Shown: positions 27,036-35,788, numbered from the stretch's first letter. The stretch is DNA of 64,000 nt from Fusibacter bizertensis (GCF_029914245.1 NZ_JARYZI010000005.1:62001-126000); one strand, 5' to 3'. Notes: a model not told the origin generated them from the sequence alone. Numbers and translations: made by a program.

Positions 27036-27725
27036 ATGAAATATGGAATAATTGGTGCCATGGATTTGGAAACAAAATTGTTAATTGAAGAGATGAAAAA
27101 TGTTGTTAAACATGAGATTGCAGGGATGTCGTTTTATGAAGGACTCCTTAATAATGTTGATTCAGTTGTAGTAACGAGCGGTGTTGGTAAGGTTAATGCA
27201 GCATCGTGTGCTCAAATACTTGTGACGAGATTTAATGTAGATGCTTTAGTTAACACTGGTGTTTCAGGCGCACTTCATCAAGATCTTGAAGTGGGTGATG
27301 TTGTTATTTCTACAGATTGTATGGAACATGATGTAGATGTTACAGTTTTTGGCTATAAGTTTGGTGAACTTCCAAGACTTGAGAGCTCTGTGTTTGTAGC
27401 AGATGAAAACTTGGTAGAAAAAGCTTATGAAGCTGGTTTGTTGGAAATAAAGGCACATAAAGTTGTGAAAGGTAGAATTGTATCGGGCGATCAGTTTGTT
27501 TCATCTGTTGAGAAAAAAGAATTTTTGGTTGAGAATTTTGATGCACACACAACTGAGATGGAAGGTGCTGCAATCGCACATGTTGCTACCATTAATCAAA
27601 TTCCATTTGTTATTATCAGAGCGATGTCAGATAAGGCCGATGGAAGTGCACATGTTAGCTTTGATGAATTTGCAGTTGAAGCAGCACATCATTCAAGTAA
27701 AATGGTTATGAATATGTTAAAATAA
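27036..27725 (+). CDS. mtnN: 5'-methylthioadenosine/S-adenosylhomocysteine nucleosidase
   Basis: MtnN (Pfs) removes adenine from SAH, MTA and 5'-deoxyadenosine. The 229-residue protein has the family motifs GIIGAMDLE (N-terminus), TSGVGKVNAA, GVSGAL, VSGDQFV, EMEGAAIAHVA and the catalytic Asp in AMSDKADG. Its SAH product feeds LuxS encoded just upstream, so the pair closes the activated methyl cycle and supplies AI-2. A hairpin follows the stop codon. Confidence 0.95.
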   Translation: MKYGIIGAMDLETKLLIEEMKNVVKHEIAGMSFYEGLLNNVDSVVVTSGVGKVNAASCAQILVTRFNVDALVNTGVSGALHQDLEVGDVVISTDCMEHDVDVTVFGYKFGELPRLESSVFVADENLVEKAYEAGLLEIKAHKVVKGRIVSGDQFVSSVEKKEFLVENFDAHTTEMEGAAIAHVATINQIPFVIIRAMSDKADGSAHVSFDEFAVEAAHHSSKMVMNMLK

Positions 27726-27754
27726 GTCAAGATATATCTTGGCTTTTCTTTTAT
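27724..27754 (+). terminator. Intrinsic terminator after mtnN
   Basis: Stem AGTCAAGAT / ATCTTGGCT (one G-U) with a tiny loop, followed by TTTTCTTTT. It ends the hydrolase-luxS-mtnN unit. Confidence 0.7.
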
Positions 27755-27768
27755 GGAGGTGGTTTATA

Positions 27769-28107
27769 ATGAAAAAAGTAATTGCGTATACAACACAAAC
27801 TTGTCCACATTGTCTAAAAGCAAAGCAATATTTAAGTGAAAAGGGCATACCTTTTGAAGAACGCGATGTAAATAATAATCCTTCAGCATTAAAAGAATTT
27901 CAAATGTTAAAATTAACCGGTGTACCAGCTTTTTTGGTTGGAGATGAATTAGTCGTTGGATTTGATCAAAATAGAATAGAGTCCTTACTCGACTTTACTG
28001 TTGAGAAATGTCCGAATTGTGGTAAGAAGATGATGGTACCAAAAGGCAAAGGCAAGTTGAAAATAACATGTAAAAATTGTAAAAATCAATTCGAACATAT
28101 GTCATAA
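27769..28107 (+). CDS. Glutaredoxin-like protein with C-terminal zinc ribbon
   Basis: I chose ATG 27769, which has GGAGGTGG upstream. Residues 1-75 are a glutaredoxin/NrdH-type thioredoxin fold with the active site CPHC (Cys12, Cys15) and a TGVPAFLVGDELVVGFD segment. The last third (about 82-112) adds two CxxC knuckles, CPNC and CKNC, that look like a small zinc ribbon. The extra domain is not part of ordinary NrdH and may serve protein or nucleic-acid contact. It is a thiol-disulfide reductase by family; its partner is unknown. Confidence 0.82.
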   Translation: MKKVIAYTTQTCPHCLKAKQYLSEKGIPFEERDVNNNPSALKEFQMLKLTGVPAFLVGDELVVGFDQNRIESLLDFTVEKCPNCGKKMMVPKGKGKLKITCKNCKNQFEHMS

Positions 28108-28145
28108 TTACGAAAAAAACAAATAAATACTTAAGGATGGTTGAA

Positions 28146-29186
28146 ATGATTGCTGAAAATTTATTGACGCACATCAAAAATGTGCATAAGCGAAGTTATA
28201 TTGTAAGAATCGTTGTTTTATTGATACTATTTACATTTTTAACTATTGCGTTTTACGACGATATCAGATCGCTAACCCAACCAGTTGAGTATAAAGATTT
28301 CAACAGCTTATATGAAATTTCATATGATTTTACACCGTACTATTATGAAACGCCCGCTGATTTTAATAATATTTACACATTTGATACAGCGTATGTTGAT
28401 GAAGATGATAATGTTCTTCAGTATTATGCAGCTTTGATTAACGAGGATGGTTATTTTGTATTGGCGGAAGTGCCTGTTAAGTTATATGATGATATTGATG
28501 TTAAACAGTATATTGGCCATTTTGTTGCTGTAGAAGAAGACTTAAAAGCTATGATATTAGAAGATTTGATTGCTTTAGACTTTTCTGAACAGGAAGCAAT
28601 CGATATGATGCCTAGTCAGCTTTTCAAAGTTGAAGACAACCGAACAGTCTCTTGGTTTTTTGTAGCTATACTGATAATTGGGTATTTGTATATAATTTAT
28701 TCTGTAATTAAATTCATAGGCGTCTTAGCAGATTCAAGTAATGCAGCTATACAAAAACAAGCTGCTTTAGCGGGTGATGCAGATAGAATATTGATGGATC
28801 TAGAAAGAGCACCCGTCCATGCAATGCATCCTAATTTTGGTGTTGCTGGTTCAAATTATATACTAATTCATAAAAATAAAATCAATATAATTCCATCACG
28901 TGAAGTAATATGGGCTTATGAACATGTGTATAAGAAGCGTGTTTATTTCTTGTTTACTGTTTCTAAGGTTCACAGCCTTCTGCTAGCGACAAAAGATAAA
29001 AAATATCAAGTTGTTTTAAAAGCAAAGGAAATACCTTCTGCTCTTGAAACCGTCAATAAAACCACGCCTTGGTTGATATTTGGATATACTAAAGAAATTG
29101 AGCAGATGTATAAAAATAACAGAGATTATCTTATTAGTGAAGTGAATAGATCATACAAAGAAACTGAATTAGATGATGAGTATTAA
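28146..29186 (+). CDS. Unrecognised two-TM membrane protein
   Basis: I do not recognise the family with certainty. The start is taken as ATG 28146, which has AAGGA at a workable distance; ATG 28137 directly follows that site. The protein of about 346 residues has one membrane helix near residues 19-36, an extracytoplasmic acidic and aromatic segment of about 130 residues, a second helix near 169-190, and a cytoplasmic C-terminal domain of about 150 residues rich in beta-strand pattern. The two-helix topology with an outer domain could fit a sensor or envelope protein, but there is no kinase, GGDEF or chemotaxis domain. A terminator follows. Confidence 0.6.
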   Translation: MIAENLLTHIKNVHKRSYIVRIVVLLILFTFLTIAFYDDIRSLTQPVEYKDFNSLYEISYDFTPYYYETPADFNNIYTFDTAYVDEDDNVLQYYAALINEDGYFVLAEVPVKLYDDIDVKQYIGHFVAVEEDLKAMILEDLIALDFSEQEAIDMMPSQLFKVEDNRTVSWFFVAILIIGYLYIIYSVIKFIGVLADSSNAAIQKQAALAGDADRILMDLERAPVHAMHPNFGVAGSNYILIHKNKINIIPSREVIWAYEHVYKKRVYFLFTVSKVHSLLLATKDKKYQVVLKAKEIPSALETVNKTTPWLIFGYTKEIEQMYKNNRDYLISEVNRSYKETELDDEY

Positions 29187-29189
29187 TAA

Positions 29190-29228
29190 AAAAAAGACGT
29201 TAGCAGTTACATACTGTTAGCGTTTTTT
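29190..29228 (+). terminator. Intrinsic terminator
   Basis: Stem ACGTTAGCAG / CTGTTAGCGT with G-U pairs, flanked by A-run and T-run (GTTTTTT), directly after the membrane protein gene. Confidence 0.75.
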
Positions 29229-29252
29229 AATTGTCCAAAGAAATTGTATTTA

Positions 29253-29286
29253 TTGACATACAGTTGTCAGGAATAGTTGGTATAAT
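29253..29286 (+). promoter_or_regulatory. Extended -10 promoter before the GyrI-like gene
   Basis: TGGTATAAT (29278-29286) is an extended -10 box. The only good -35, TTGACA at 29253-29258, is 22 bp away, much longer than normal. A GACA-N6-TGTC dyad (29255-29268) overlaps it. A stretched spacer with a dyad recalls MerR-type activation, but the gap is even longer than usual for MerR. Confidence 0.4.
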
Positions 29287-29345
29287 AAATATGTAAACTG
29301 CAAAAAGTAAAGTATACAGTATCTATAATAGACAAAGGAGGAGTC

Positions 29346-29960
29346 ATGATAGATTATAAAAAAGATTATAAAGAGTTGTATGGCGCAAAAGCAGTACCAC
29401 AGATTTTGACAGTACCTAGAATTCCGTATATTACATTAGAGGGACAAGGCAATCCAAACGGAGAAGGTTTTAAGTCATCAGTAGAGGCCCTTTATAGTTT
29501 ATCTTATGCAATAAAGATGTCATATAAGTCAGAAGATGTCCCTGAAGGATACTTTGCCTATAAGGTTTTTCCTTTGGAAGGAATTTGGGATTTAATTGAT
29601 CCGTCGCTTGGAAGTGAAAATAAAGAAAATTACAAATATAAAATTATGATTCGTCAACCTGATTTTATGAATAGTGAAATATTTGAAAATTTTCGAGCAA
29701 AAGTAAGCAATAAAAAACCCAATCCGAACTTGAGTCGAACTAGGTTTGAGTATTTAGATGAAGGTCTTTGTTGTCAAATTCTTCATCTCGGAAGTTTTTC
29801 AAAAGAAGCTGAGAGTTTTGAAATTATGTCATCTTTTTGTAAAGAAAATGGTTACACAAGAAGCTACAAGACGCATAGAGAAATATATCTTTCAGATCCT
29901 AGAAAAACAATTGAATCAAAACTTAAAACTATTCTTCGCTTTCAGATTCATCAGGAATAG
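29346..29960 (+). CDS. GyrI-like small-molecule-binding domain protein
   Basis: The 204-residue protein matches the stand-alone GyrI-like (SHS2/SMUG) family: an opening DYKKDYKELYGAK, a VPRIPYITLEGQGNP strand, a helix with SVEALYSLSYAIK, and FPLEGIWD. Such domains bind hydrophobic cations or act as small hydrolases, and stand-alone versions have been linked to drug protection. No helix-turn-helix is present. It has an AGGAGG site before ATG 29346. Its last 32 bp are shared with the opposite-strand DUF2007 gene. Confidence 0.82.
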   Translation: MIDYKKDYKELYGAKAVPQILTVPRIPYITLEGQGNPNGEGFKSSVEALYSLSYAIKMSYKSEDVPEGYFAYKVFPLEGIWDLIDPSLGSENKENYKYKIMIRQPDFMNSEIFENFRAKVSNKKPNPNLSRTRFEYLDEGLCCQILHLGSFSKEAESFEIMSSFCKENGYTRSYKTHREIYLSDPRKTIESKLKTILRFQIHQE

Positions 29961-30225
29961 GCTTAGCGTTAAGTGCTAGTTCTTCTAATTTTGAGTCGGA
30001 AATTGGATGATCAGCATTAAAATATGCATTGTATAGTTCTAGAGCCTTATCATAATCATCCTCATTAACGTATAAATCAGAACCAAACATTGACATCCCA
30101 GCACTTAGCATCATAAATTCACCAGTTTCGCGATGTTTTGTCATTAAACCAATTTTATTGTTCTCAAAAACTTCTTTGAGCATTTCAATTTCCATATTAT
30201 CATCTACTGTTGCTAAATAAGTCAT
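29929..30225 (-). CDS. DUF2007-like small protein (putative signal-transducing)
   Basis: The 98-residue protein matches the DUF2007 pattern: an N-terminal strand, then IEMLKEVFENNKIGLMTK, a middle segment with GSDLYVNEDDYDKALELYNAYF and an acidic tail. The family has a ferredoxin-like fold and is thought to bind small ligands or peptides. The start is preceded by AAGGAG on the minus strand (TACTCCTTTTG in the plus sense). It overlaps the end of the GyrI-like gene by 32 bp. No operon partner is visible. Confidence 0.75.
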   Translation of the reverse strand: MTYLATVDDNMEIEMLKEVFENNKIGLMTKHRETGEFMMLSAGMSMFGSDLYVNEDDYDKALELYNAYFNADHPISDSKLEELALNAKPIPDESESEE

Positions 30226-30323
30226 AATTTACTCCTTTTGTTAAGTATTTTGATTTGTTTATATTATTATTATACCCGGAGAACTTGTTTGAACTCAAAT
30301 AATATCAAATAATTTCTTGATGC

Positions 30324-30352
30324 TTGAAAGAATGACACTATCATGTTATTGT
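30324..30352 (+). promoter_or_regulatory. Promoter of uppP
   Basis: TTGAAA (30324-30329) and TATTGT (30347-30352) with a 17-bp spacer, about 40 bp before the uppP start. Confidence 0.45.
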
Positions 30353-30392
30353 ATTTATGACATAAATAATGACTAGATGATAGAGGTGTACA

Positions 30393-31235
30393 ATGGACTT
30401 AATAGAACTAATAAAAGCAATATTTTTCGGCATTGTTGAAGGGATCACAGAGTGGCTACCTATTAGTAGTACAGGACATATGATTCTACTAGATAAATTT
30501 ATTAAGCTTAATGTTTCAGAGGCTTTTTTGGAAATGTTTTTAGTTGTCATACAGTTAGGTGCAATTCTAGCGGTTGTTGTTATATTTTGGAACAAAATAT
30601 TTCCTTTTACGAGAGGAGAAAAATATTTCATCAAAAAAAATACAATGATAATGTGGGCAAAAATCGTTGTTGCATGTATCCCTGCTGCAATAGTTGGTAT
30701 CAAATGGGGTGATGAGATTGATGCTATCTTTTATAACTATGTTATCGTTTCAGTGGCATTAATCGTATTTGGAATCTGGTTTATATGGATAGAAAACAAG
30801 CATAAGTCTAACACTGAAAATTTAGAGCAGACGACTATTAATTCGCTTGATGATATTACTTTTAAAACAGCGTTTATCATTGGTATTTTCCAGTTGGTAG
30901 CGGCTATTTTTCCGGGAACATCAAGATCGGGTGCTACCATCATCGGAGGGTTAATGCTATCTTTGTCTAGAACAGTAGCTGCAGAATTTACTTTTTTTAT
31001 GGCCGTTCCGGTTATGTTTGGTGCTAGCTTACTAAAAATTGTTAAATTTGGACTTGATTTTTCAACGATGGAATTAAGTATCTTGATTAGCGGTATGATA
31101 ACAGCTTTCGTAGTATCTATAATTTCGATTAAGTTTTTAATGGGCTATATCAAAAAGCATGATTTTAAAGTTTTTGGTTGGTATAGAATTATATTGGGTG
31201 TTGTCGTCTTGTTATATTTTCTTGTAATCGCTTAA
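30393..31235 (+). CDS. uppP: Undecaprenyl-diphosphatase
   Basis: UppP (BacA) recycles undecaprenyl diphosphate to the monophosphate carrier used in cell-wall and glycan synthesis. The 280-residue polytopic protein has both signature motifs: GIVEGITEWLPISSTGHM near residues 11-28 and PGTSRSGATIIGG near 173-185. The gene stands alone behind its promoter and is followed by a hairpin terminator. Its carrier lipid would also be needed by the glycan genes at 51-60 kb. Confidence 0.95.
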   Translation: MDLIELIKAIFFGIVEGITEWLPISSTGHMILLDKFIKLNVSEAFLEMFLVVIQLGAILAVVVIFWNKIFPFTRGEKYFIKKNTMIMWAKIVVACIPAAIVGIKWGDEIDAIFYNYVIVSVALIVFGIWFIWIENKHKSNTENLEQTTINSLDDITFKTAFIIGIFQLVAAIFPGTSRSGATIIGGLMLSLSRTVAAEFTFFMAVPVMFGASLLKIVKFGLDFSTMELSILISGMITAFVVSIISIKFLMGYIKKHDFKVFGWYRIILGVVVLLYFLVIA

Positions 31236-31314
31236 TCAATCAAATGTAATAAAATAAATTGAAAAGATCAACTACTTTGTAAAAATATTATGATTTTGGT
31301 GTGAATACGCCTTA

Positions 31315-31357
31315 AATACGCCTATGGGATAATTGCTTATAGGCGTTATTTTTTTTC
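31315..31357 (+). terminator. Intrinsic terminator after uppP
   Basis: Stem CGCCTAT (31319-31325) with ATAGGCG (31339-31345), loop of 13, then TTATTTTTTTT. A direct copy of AATACGCCTTA precedes the 5' arm. Confidence 0.7.
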
Positions 31358-31398
31358 AGTGGTGTTGTGACAATGATAAAATTTCTGATAAGAATGAA

Positions 31399-31653
31399 AT
31401 GATACAATCGAATCCTTATGATGCAAAAGTTGTCTATAGTATTTTAACTTCAAAGGATTTTTCTCAAAGAGAAATTCATGTTTCGTTAAAGATTATGGAA
31501 GGAAAAAGCAATAAAGATATTGCTGCAAGTTTATATATATCTGAAGCAACGGTAAAAAAGCATATACAGAATATGTTTCGTAAATGTGAAGCAAATGATA
31601 GAAAACATTTTTTAGAGTTATATTCAGAATGGTACGAAAATTTTATTAAATAA
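31399..31653 (+). CDS. LuxR-type helix-turn-helix protein, possibly a remnant
   Basis: From ATG 31399 the product is 84 residues and consists of little more than a LuxR-type DNA-binding domain (FSQREIHVSLKIMEGKSNKDIA, then ISEATVKKHIQNMFRK). The reading frame stays open back to a TTG at 31333, adding a hydrophobic LIGVIFFQW end, but that stretch is made by the uppP terminator's T-tract. In Firmicutes this domain usually ends a longer protein with membrane helices or a receiver. It may therefore be the surviving 3' end of such a gene or a genuine short regulator. No good ribosome binding site is visible. Confidence 0.55.
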   Translation: MIQSNPYDAKVVYSILTSKDFSQREIHVSLKIMEGKSNKDIAASLYISEATVKKHIQNMFRKCEANDRKHFLELYSEWYENFIK

Positions 31654-31663
31654 AATTTGAAAG

Positions 31664-31702
31664 AAAAACCTTAGGTCATAAAATTTGACCTAAGGTTTTT
31701 CC
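31664..31702 (+). terminator. Intrinsic terminator after the LuxR-type gene
   Basis: Perfect 13-bp stem AAAAACCTTAGGTCA... (31664-31678) with its complement (31686-31700), a seven-base loop and T-rich end. It works on both strands in principle. Confidence 0.85.
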
Positions 31703-31795
31703 ATTTACAAAATAAGTTTAATTTGAATTAAAAATGTTTATATCTAAACAAACTTTGGTATAAATAAATTAATTTTGTTTCTCATGGAGGCATCA

Positions 31796-33421
31796 ATGGA
31801 ATATGATAGGAAATGGTGGAAAGAAGCAGTTGTTTATCAAATATATCCAAAAAGTTTTCAAGATTCAAATGGCGATGGAATTGGAGATTTAAATGGAATT
31901 CTCCAGCGTTTAGATGAGATTGAAGCGCTAGGTATCAATGTAATATGGTTAAGTCCGGTTTACAAATCTCCCAATATTGATAATGGATATGATATAAGTG
32001 ATTATCGAGAGATTCATACTGATTATGGTAGTATGGCAGATATGGAACTTTTAATTAAAGAAGCAGAAAAACGAAATATTAAGATTATTATGGACTTGGT
32101 GATCAATCATACTTCTGATCAACACCCTTGGTTTCAAGCAAGCCGTGATCCTAAAAGTCCTTATAGGGATTACTATTATTGGCATAAAAGTAAGAACGGT
32201 GGATTACCTAACAATTGGACTAGTTTCTTTGGTGAAAAATGCTGGGAATACGATGCCTTAAGTGATGAATATTATCTTCATTTATTTGCAAAAGAACAAC
32301 CCGACCTCAATTATCACAGTGCTAAAGTTTTAGCTGAAATTAAAGATATTATGAGATTTTGGTTAGATAAAGGTGTTGCAGGTTTTAGATGTGATGTGAT
32401 TAATATTATCTATAAATCCTCACTAGAGGATGGTAAGAAAAAATTGATATTAACAGGTTCAGAGCATTATCTATCCCAAGAAGGAAATCATGCGATTCTA
32501 AGAGAACTGAGGCATGACGTCTTAAAAGGGTATGATTGTTTTACAGTGGGGGAAACAGTTTTTGTGACACCTGAGATGGGAAATGCTTTATGTGCTCCTG
32601 AACGTGAAGAATTAGATATGATTTTTTCTTTTGAACACATGGAAACGGATCAATATATTGTCAAATGGTTTAAGAAAAAATTTAACTCAGATACTTTCGC
32701 AAAAGTAATTAGCAAATGGCAAAACACTGTTGATTGGAATGCTATATATTTTGAAAATCATGATCAGCCACGAAGTGTTAGTCGATTTGGTAATGATCAA
32801 AAGTATTGGGATAAATCAAGTAAACTATTAGCAACTTTATTATTTACTCTAAAGGGAACCCCTTTTATATATCAAGGTCAAGAAATTGGTATGACTAATT
32901 TTGACTACAAAGATATGTCAGAGTTAAGAGATATTGAATCTTTCAATATTGAGAAGCTCGCAAGAAAATTGCATATTCCTAAATCCTATATATGGAAAAT
33001 GATGAAACGTTGCTCTAGAGATAATGGACGTACACCAATGCAGTGGACAAGAGAAAAAAATGCTGGATTCACTGATGGTACGCCATGGATTCAGTTAAAT
33101 AAGAACCACATCAAGATCAATTTTCAAGATCAAGATCATAGTTCGAATTCAATCTTAAACTACTATCGAAAGATGATTAAATTAAGAGCAGAAAACCATA
33201 TACTTATATATGGAGAGTACAAACTGCACAAAGCATCTAAAAATATATTTATTTTTTCAAGACAACTCAATCAAGACAAAATTACTATTATTTTGAACTT
33301 TAGTATACGCACTCAAACTGTTAACGCAACTGGGAATGTCTTGGTTTCAAATTATGACAAACAGTATTTTGATGGTATTTTATTACCATATGAAGCAGTT
33401 GTATTGAAATCAAAAAAATAA
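31796..33421 (+). CDS. GH13 alpha-glucosidase (oligo-1,6-glucosidase-like)
   Basis: I chose ATG 31796, behind GGAGG. The protein of 541 residues is a cytoplasmic GH13 enzyme: WWKEAVVYQIYPKSF at the start, LVINHTSDQHPWF, the nucleophile Asp in GFRCDVIN (about residue 198), the acid Glu in VGETVF (about 253) and ENHDQPR (about 322). The Val right after the nucleophile (DVIN) is the residue linked to alpha-1,6 preference in oligo-1,6-glucosidases and dextran glucosidases. A GPH sugar symporter gene follows 19 bp later, so the pair probably takes up and splits short alpha-glucosides. Confidence 0.92.
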   Translation: MEYDRKWWKEAVVYQIYPKSFQDSNGDGIGDLNGILQRLDEIEALGINVIWLSPVYKSPNIDNGYDISDYREIHTDYGSMADMELLIKEAEKRNIKIIMDLVINHTSDQHPWFQASRDPKSPYRDYYYWHKSKNGGLPNNWTSFFGEKCWEYDALSDEYYLHLFAKEQPDLNYHSAKVLAEIKDIMRFWLDKGVAGFRCDVINIIYKSSLEDGKKKLILTGSEHYLSQEGNHAILRELRHDVLKGYDCFTVGETVFVTPEMGNALCAPEREELDMIFSFEHMETDQYIVKWFKKKFNSDTFAKVISKWQNTVDWNAIYFENHDQPRSVSRFGNDQKYWDKSSKLLATLLFTLKGTPFIYQGQEIGMTNFDYKDMSELRDIESFNIEKLARKLHIPKSYIWKMMKRCSRDNGRTPMQWTREKNAGFTDGTPWIQLNKNHIKINFQDQDHSSNSILNYYRKMIKLRAENHILIYGEYKLHKASKNIFIFSRQLNQDKITIILNFSIRTQTVNATGNVLVSNYDKQYFDGILLPYEAVVLKSKK

Positions 33422-33440
33422 ATAAATTTTGGAGGCTAAC

Positions 33441-34820
33441 ATGGAGAAAAGTGCTATAAGGTTCTCTAATCGAAATCGTATAACTTTTGGACTAGGTACT
33501 ATAGGAAGGGATATGGTATATTCTTTAATTAGTATGTACTTGATTTTTTTCTTAACTGAAATCAAGCAACTTAGTAATAATGCCATGTGGTGGATTACAG
33601 GGATCATCTTAGTTGCTCGTATATTTGATGCGTTTAATGACCCTATTATGGGTGTTATCGTTGATAATACTCGATCGCGTTTTGGAAAATTCAAACCATG
33701 GATAACATTTGGTGCATTTACCTCAGGTATTTTCACTATACTGATTTTTATGGACTATGGATTAAGTGAAGCAGTATTTGTACCAATTTTTGCAGTATTA
33801 TATTTATTATGGGGGATCACTTATACTGCTAATGACATTTCGTACTGGTCTATGATGCCTTCACTCACAACCAATCCGCATGAAAGGGAAGAAATTGGTG
33901 CATTCGCAAGGATCTGTGCAAACATTGGTTTATTTGCTGTTGTTGCAGGAATTGTGCCATTAACCAACGCACTTGGTGATCAATTTGGAAGTATGTACAT
34001 GGGTTATTTGATTTTTTCTGTTTTAGTTGTTATCATAATGTGGGTAGGACAGTTTATTACAGTAGTTGGTGTCGTTGAACCTAAAAGAATAATAAAAGAA
34101 GATAGCCATACTTCACTTCATGATCTAGTAACTGCGATTTTTAAAAACGATCAGTTGATGGTGACTGGAATTTCAATGGCGCTTTTTATGATTGGTTATA
34201 CTACAACAGCAAGTTTTGGTCTTTATTTTTTTAAATATGCATATGGTGATGAGGGGATGTATTCAATCTTTGCTTTGATCTTAGGGATATCTCAAATCAT
34301 TGCTCTTGCTTTTTTTCCGATTCTAGGTAAGAAGGTTGAACGAAAGATTTTATATCGATATGCGACAATTTTAGTTGTAGTTGGCTATATCATATTTTTC
34401 TTTTCACCAATGAACATGATCTATATAGGGTTAGCTGGAATATTACTATTTGTAGGGCAAGCTTTTATTCAGATTTTAATGTTAATGTTTCTTGCTGATA
34501 CGATTGAATACGGCCAATTAAAATTGGGAAGAAGAAATGAAAGTGTTACATTTTCTATTCAACCTTTCATCAACAAAATGGGAGGTGCTATAGCAAGTGG
34601 CGTTGTTGGTGTTACTGTTATACTTTCTGGTATAAATGATGCTGTGATACCCTCAGATGTTTCAAAAGAAGGACTATTTTTACTTAAACTTGCTATGATG
34701 ATATTTCCACTCATCTGTATATTTTCAGGATACATGATCTATAGAAAAAGATATATTATAGATGCAAAATTATATGATGATATCCTCAAGCAGCTAAGAG
34801 ATAAAGGCGATCTGTTATAG
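33441..34820 (+). CDS. GPH-family sugar:cation symporter
   Basis: The protein of 459 residues has about twelve membrane helices and features of the glycoside-pentoside-hexuronide family: FGLGTIGRDMVYSLI at the N-terminus, ARIFDAFNDPIMGVIVDNTRSRFGKFKPW (the conserved DP and RxxxG-K/R-F/Y-R/K loop) and DTIEYGQLKLGRRNES in a late loop. No EIIA-like tail is present. ATG 33441 has GGAGG seven bases upstream. Coupling with the alpha-glucosidase gene suggests an alpha-glucoside substrate. Confidence 0.9.
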   Translation: MEKSAIRFSNRNRITFGLGTIGRDMVYSLISMYLIFFLTEIKQLSNNAMWWITGIILVARIFDAFNDPIMGVIVDNTRSRFGKFKPWITFGAFTSGIFTILIFMDYGLSEAVFVPIFAVLYLLWGITYTANDISYWSMMPSLTTNPHEREEIGAFARICANIGLFAVVAGIVPLTNALGDQFGSMYMGYLIFSVLVVIIMWVGQFITVVGVVEPKRIIKEDSHTSLHDLVTAIFKNDQLMVTGISMALFMIGYTTTASFGLYFFKYAYGDEGMYSIFALILGISQIIALAFFPILGKKVERKILYRYATILVVVGYIIFFFSPMNMIYIGLAGILLFVGQAFIQILMLMFLADTIEYGQLKLGRRNESVTFSIQPFINKMGGAIASGVVGVTVILSGINDAVIPSDVSKEGLFLLKLAMMIFPLICIFSGYMIYRKRYIIDAKLYDDILKQLRDKGDLL

Positions 34821-34846
34821 CATAAATCAAATGTAAGAAGGAATAT

Positions 34847-35788
34847 ATGATTAAATTATTGATAAGAATATTTGTAAAAGATTATGAAAGTTTCGAGAAA
34901 ACAAGTGTCCGAGAGGCATATGGCGTTTTATCAGGTGTGATAGGTATTATATGTAACCTTATTTTATTTGTAACGAAGTTGCTGATTGGTTTTATGATTG
35001 GCAGTATCGCTATAACTTCAGATGCATTTAATAACTTATCTGATACGGGTTCATCTTTGGTTGCTATTGTTGGAGCTAAATTAAGTTCAAGAGATGCTGA
35101 TCACGAACATCCTTATGGCCACGGTCGTTTTGAGTATGTAGCCTCACTGATAATTTCATTTATTATTTTATTAGTGGGTTTTGAACTTTTAAAAAGTTCT
35201 TTTTCAAAAGCATTGAATCCAAGTTTGGTATCGATTAATCCCATCATCATCGTAATCTTGACAATGACTGTGGTTGTTAAACTATGGATGTATTCTTATA
35301 ATCGCTATATTGGTAAACTGATTCGGTCTGGAGTAAATATTGCAACGGCTGCAGATAGTCTAAATGATGTCATTGCAACAAGTGCTGTAATTATTACAAC
35401 CATTATAGGAGCTTTAACTAAAATCCCACTGGATGGATATGCGGGAATTATTGTATCTTTATTGATTATGTATACGGGATTTGGAATTGCCAAAGACACT
35501 GTGAATATATTACTAGGGATGTCACCAAGCGAAGAAACTGTAAATAAAATAATGGAACTGATCACTGAAAGTGAAAGTATACGTGGTGCGCATGATTTGA
35601 AAGTACATGACTATGGTCCAGGAAGAACAATTGCATCAATTCATACTGAACTATCCGATAAAACTGATATTGTCAAAGCACATGCTATTATCGATGGCCT
35701 TGAAAAAAAGATATTAAAAGAACTAGGAATAGATTTAGTAATCCATGTTGATCCAATAGGCGATGGACAAGTCGGACCAATAGATTGA
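34847..35788 (+). CDS. Cation diffusion facilitator (CDF) exporter
   Basis: The 313-residue protein has about six membrane helices and a cytoplasmic C-terminal domain. TM2 carries SDAFNNLSDTGSS, with the metal-site Asp and the conserved N-x-x-D pattern, followed by the loop DHEHPYGHGRFEYVA typical of the FieF/MntE group. In TM5 the motif AADSLNDV supplies the second acidic pair. Zinc, iron or manganese are likely substrates; the sequence does not decide. The gene is 26 bp behind the sugar symporter but has its own ribosome binding site, and a bidirectional terminator follows. Confidence 0.9.
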   Translation: MIKLLIRIFVKDYESFEKTSVREAYGVLSGVIGIICNLILFVTKLLIGFMIGSIAITSDAFNNLSDTGSSLVAIVGAKLSSRDADHEHPYGHGRFEYVASLIISFIILLVGFELLKSSFSKALNPSLVSINPIIIVILTMTVVVKLWMYSYNRYIGKLIRSGVNIATAADSLNDVIATSAVIITTIIGALTKIPLDGYAGIIVSLLIMYTGFGIAKDTVNILLGMSPSEETVNKIMELITESESIRGAHDLKVHDYGPGRTIASIHTELSDKTDIVKAHAIIDGLEKKILKELGIDLVIHVDPIGDGQVGPID

